Source: Chloroflexota bacterium
GTDB lineage: Bacteria; Chloroflexota; Anaerolineae; 4572-78; J111
Direction of reading: 5' to 3'
Length of the DNA: 5,195 bases
Assembly: GCA_003695455.1 (NCBI GenBank)
Contig: RFJF01000852.1
Coordinates: 1-5,195 of the forward strand
Part shown: positions 4,425 to 5,195 of the stretch, piece by piece
Position numbering within the stretch: position 1 is the stretch's first letter
Layout: every line of letters begins with the position of its first letter
Translations under genes and position numbers: made by a program
Notes under the pieces: generated by a model
Told to the model about the DNA's origin: nothing
The model's database searches: none
What the model saw: only the letters and a program-made list of their open reading frames with translations

Positions 4425-5195
4425 ATGCAACAGCTATCAATGTTTGATGACGGCCCCACAGTCTGGACCGTTGGCAAAATCAACGCCCACATCCGCCAGA
4501 TGTTTGAGGCCAACTTTAACCTGCAAGACATCTGGCTTGAAGGCGAAATCTCAAACTGGCGGCAGGCGCCATCCGGGCATATTTACTTCACCCTCAAAGA
4601 CCCCGGCGCCAGTATTCGCTGCGTGGTGTGGCGCTCGCAGGCAGACCGGCTGCTGTACACCCCCCAACGCGAGGGTGAAGCGGTGCTGGCCCACGGCCGC
4701 ATCTCGGTGTACGAAGCCGGCGGAACCTACCAGCTCTACGTAGACAGCCTGGAGGCCGCCGGGCAGGGTGTGCTTCACGCCGAATTTGAACGCATCAAAC
4801 AACGGCTGGACAGCGAGGGGTTGTTTGACCCGGAATGCAAACAACCGCTGCCCGCCTTTCCCACCGCCATTGGCGTGGTTACGTCTGCCTCAGCCGCTGC
4901 CCTGCGCGATATTCTGCACGTGCTGCGCCGCCGCTTTCCACCGGCCCGCGTCATTCTCTCGCCCACGCCGGTGCAGGGCGATTCCGCGCCGCCGCAAATC
5001 ATTGCCGCGCTCAACGCCGTGGCGCAGCAGCCGGTAGACGTGATAATCCTGGCGCGCGGCGGCGGCAGTCTGGAAGATTTGTGGGCCTTTAATAATGAAG
5101 CGCTGGCCCGCGCCGTGGCCGATTGCCCCATTCCGGTCATCAGCGGGGTGGGCCACGAAACCGACTTTACCATTGTGGATTTTGTGGCCGATGTG
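4425..5195 (+). CDS. xseA: Exodeoxyribonuclease VII large subunit, N-terminal 257 residues (C-terminus beyond right edge)
   Basis: XseA is the catalytic subunit of exonuclease VII, which with several copies of the small subunit XseB degrades single-stranded DNA from both ends in repair and recombination. Residues about 12-105 are the N-terminal OB-fold: WTVGKINAHIRQMFE, then IWLEGEISNW, GHIYFTLKD and the IRCVVWRSQA strand. Residues from about 122 start the catalytic core, with FDPECKQPLPAFP, the highly conserved IGVVTSASAAALRDIL (149-164), ILARGGGSLEDLWAFN (207-222) and PVISGVGHETDFTIVDFVAD (237-256). A full-length protein is usually 400-450 residues, so roughly the last third is missing only because the window ends. 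ATG 4425 is chosen because it starts just downstream of a good promoter; ATG 4440 (Met6) is an alternative, and the Shine-Dalgarno is weak for both. The small-subunit gene xseB would be expected further right. Confidence 0.95.
   Translation, partial: MQQLSMFDDGPTVWTVGKINAHIRQMFEANFNLQDIWLEGEISNWRQAPSGHIYFTLKDPGASIRCVVWRSQADRLLYTPQREGEAVLAHGRISVYEAGGTYQLYVDSLEAAGQGVLHAEFERIKQRLDSEGLFDPECKQPLPAFPTAIGVVTSASAAALRDILHVLRRRFPPARVILSPTPVQGDSAPPQIIAALNAVAQQPVDVIILARGGGSLEDLWAFNNEALARAVADCPIPVISGVGHETDFTIVDFVADV

Noticed and set aside
4775..5173. 132-aa minus-strand frame opposite xseA
   Set aside because: It is fully antisense to well-conserved xseA motifs, and its Arg/Ser/Ala-rich composition is typical of a shadow frame in GC-rich DNA.

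Overview
The window looks like a bacterial chromosome at the edge of a CRISPR-Cas locus. Five genes are clear. A sixth reading frame is too weak to call. The protein style (an XseA close to the bacterial norm, a stand-alone small alpha/beta-barrel protein, and Cst1/Cst2-type Cas proteins) and the moderate, mixed GC content would fit an environmental lineage such as Chloroflexota. That assignment is a guess, because no rRNA or other marker is present.

Left part (1-3217, all minus strand). Reading leftward, this holds a 69-residue winged-helix DNA-binding protein (3217-3008), a HTH/WYL-domain regulator (2920-1922), a Cas8/Cst1-type Cascade large subunit (1906-434) and the N-terminal 139 residues of a Cas7/Cst2/DevR-type backbone protein that runs off the left edge (419-1). 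The gaps WYL-cas8 (15 nt) and cas8-cas7 (14 nt) each hold a strong Shine-Dalgarno sequence, so the WYL regulator appears to be the first gene of the cas operon. The Cas pair points to a type I-B (Tneap-like) interference complex. Cas5, Cas3, Cas6, the adaptation genes and the repeat array would have to lie beyond the left edge; no CRISPR repeat is visible here. Palindromic elements sit upstream of both regulator genes.

Middle part (3218-3978). No well-supported protein gene is present. Positions 3315-3550 are rich in inverted repeats. One hairpin ends in a clear plus-strand T-tract, two hairpins end in T-runs when read on the minus strand (towards the cas genes), and two of the helices compete for the same bases. 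This may be a small structured RNA, a leader/attenuator of the cas-side transcription unit, or simply back-to-back insulating terminators. Positions 3620-3900 form a GC-rich block open in several frames with no recognisable product.

Right part (3979-5195, plus strand). This is ordinary chromosomal content: a 100-residue predicted dimeric alpha/beta-barrel protein with its own intrinsic terminator, then xseA (exodeoxyribonuclease VII large subunit) with a near-consensus sigma-70-type promoter, truncated at the right edge.

The most interesting points are the Cas8 protein that appears to have lost both CXXC zinc motifs, the two stacked regulators in front of the cas genes, and the switch-like RNA structure upstream of them.
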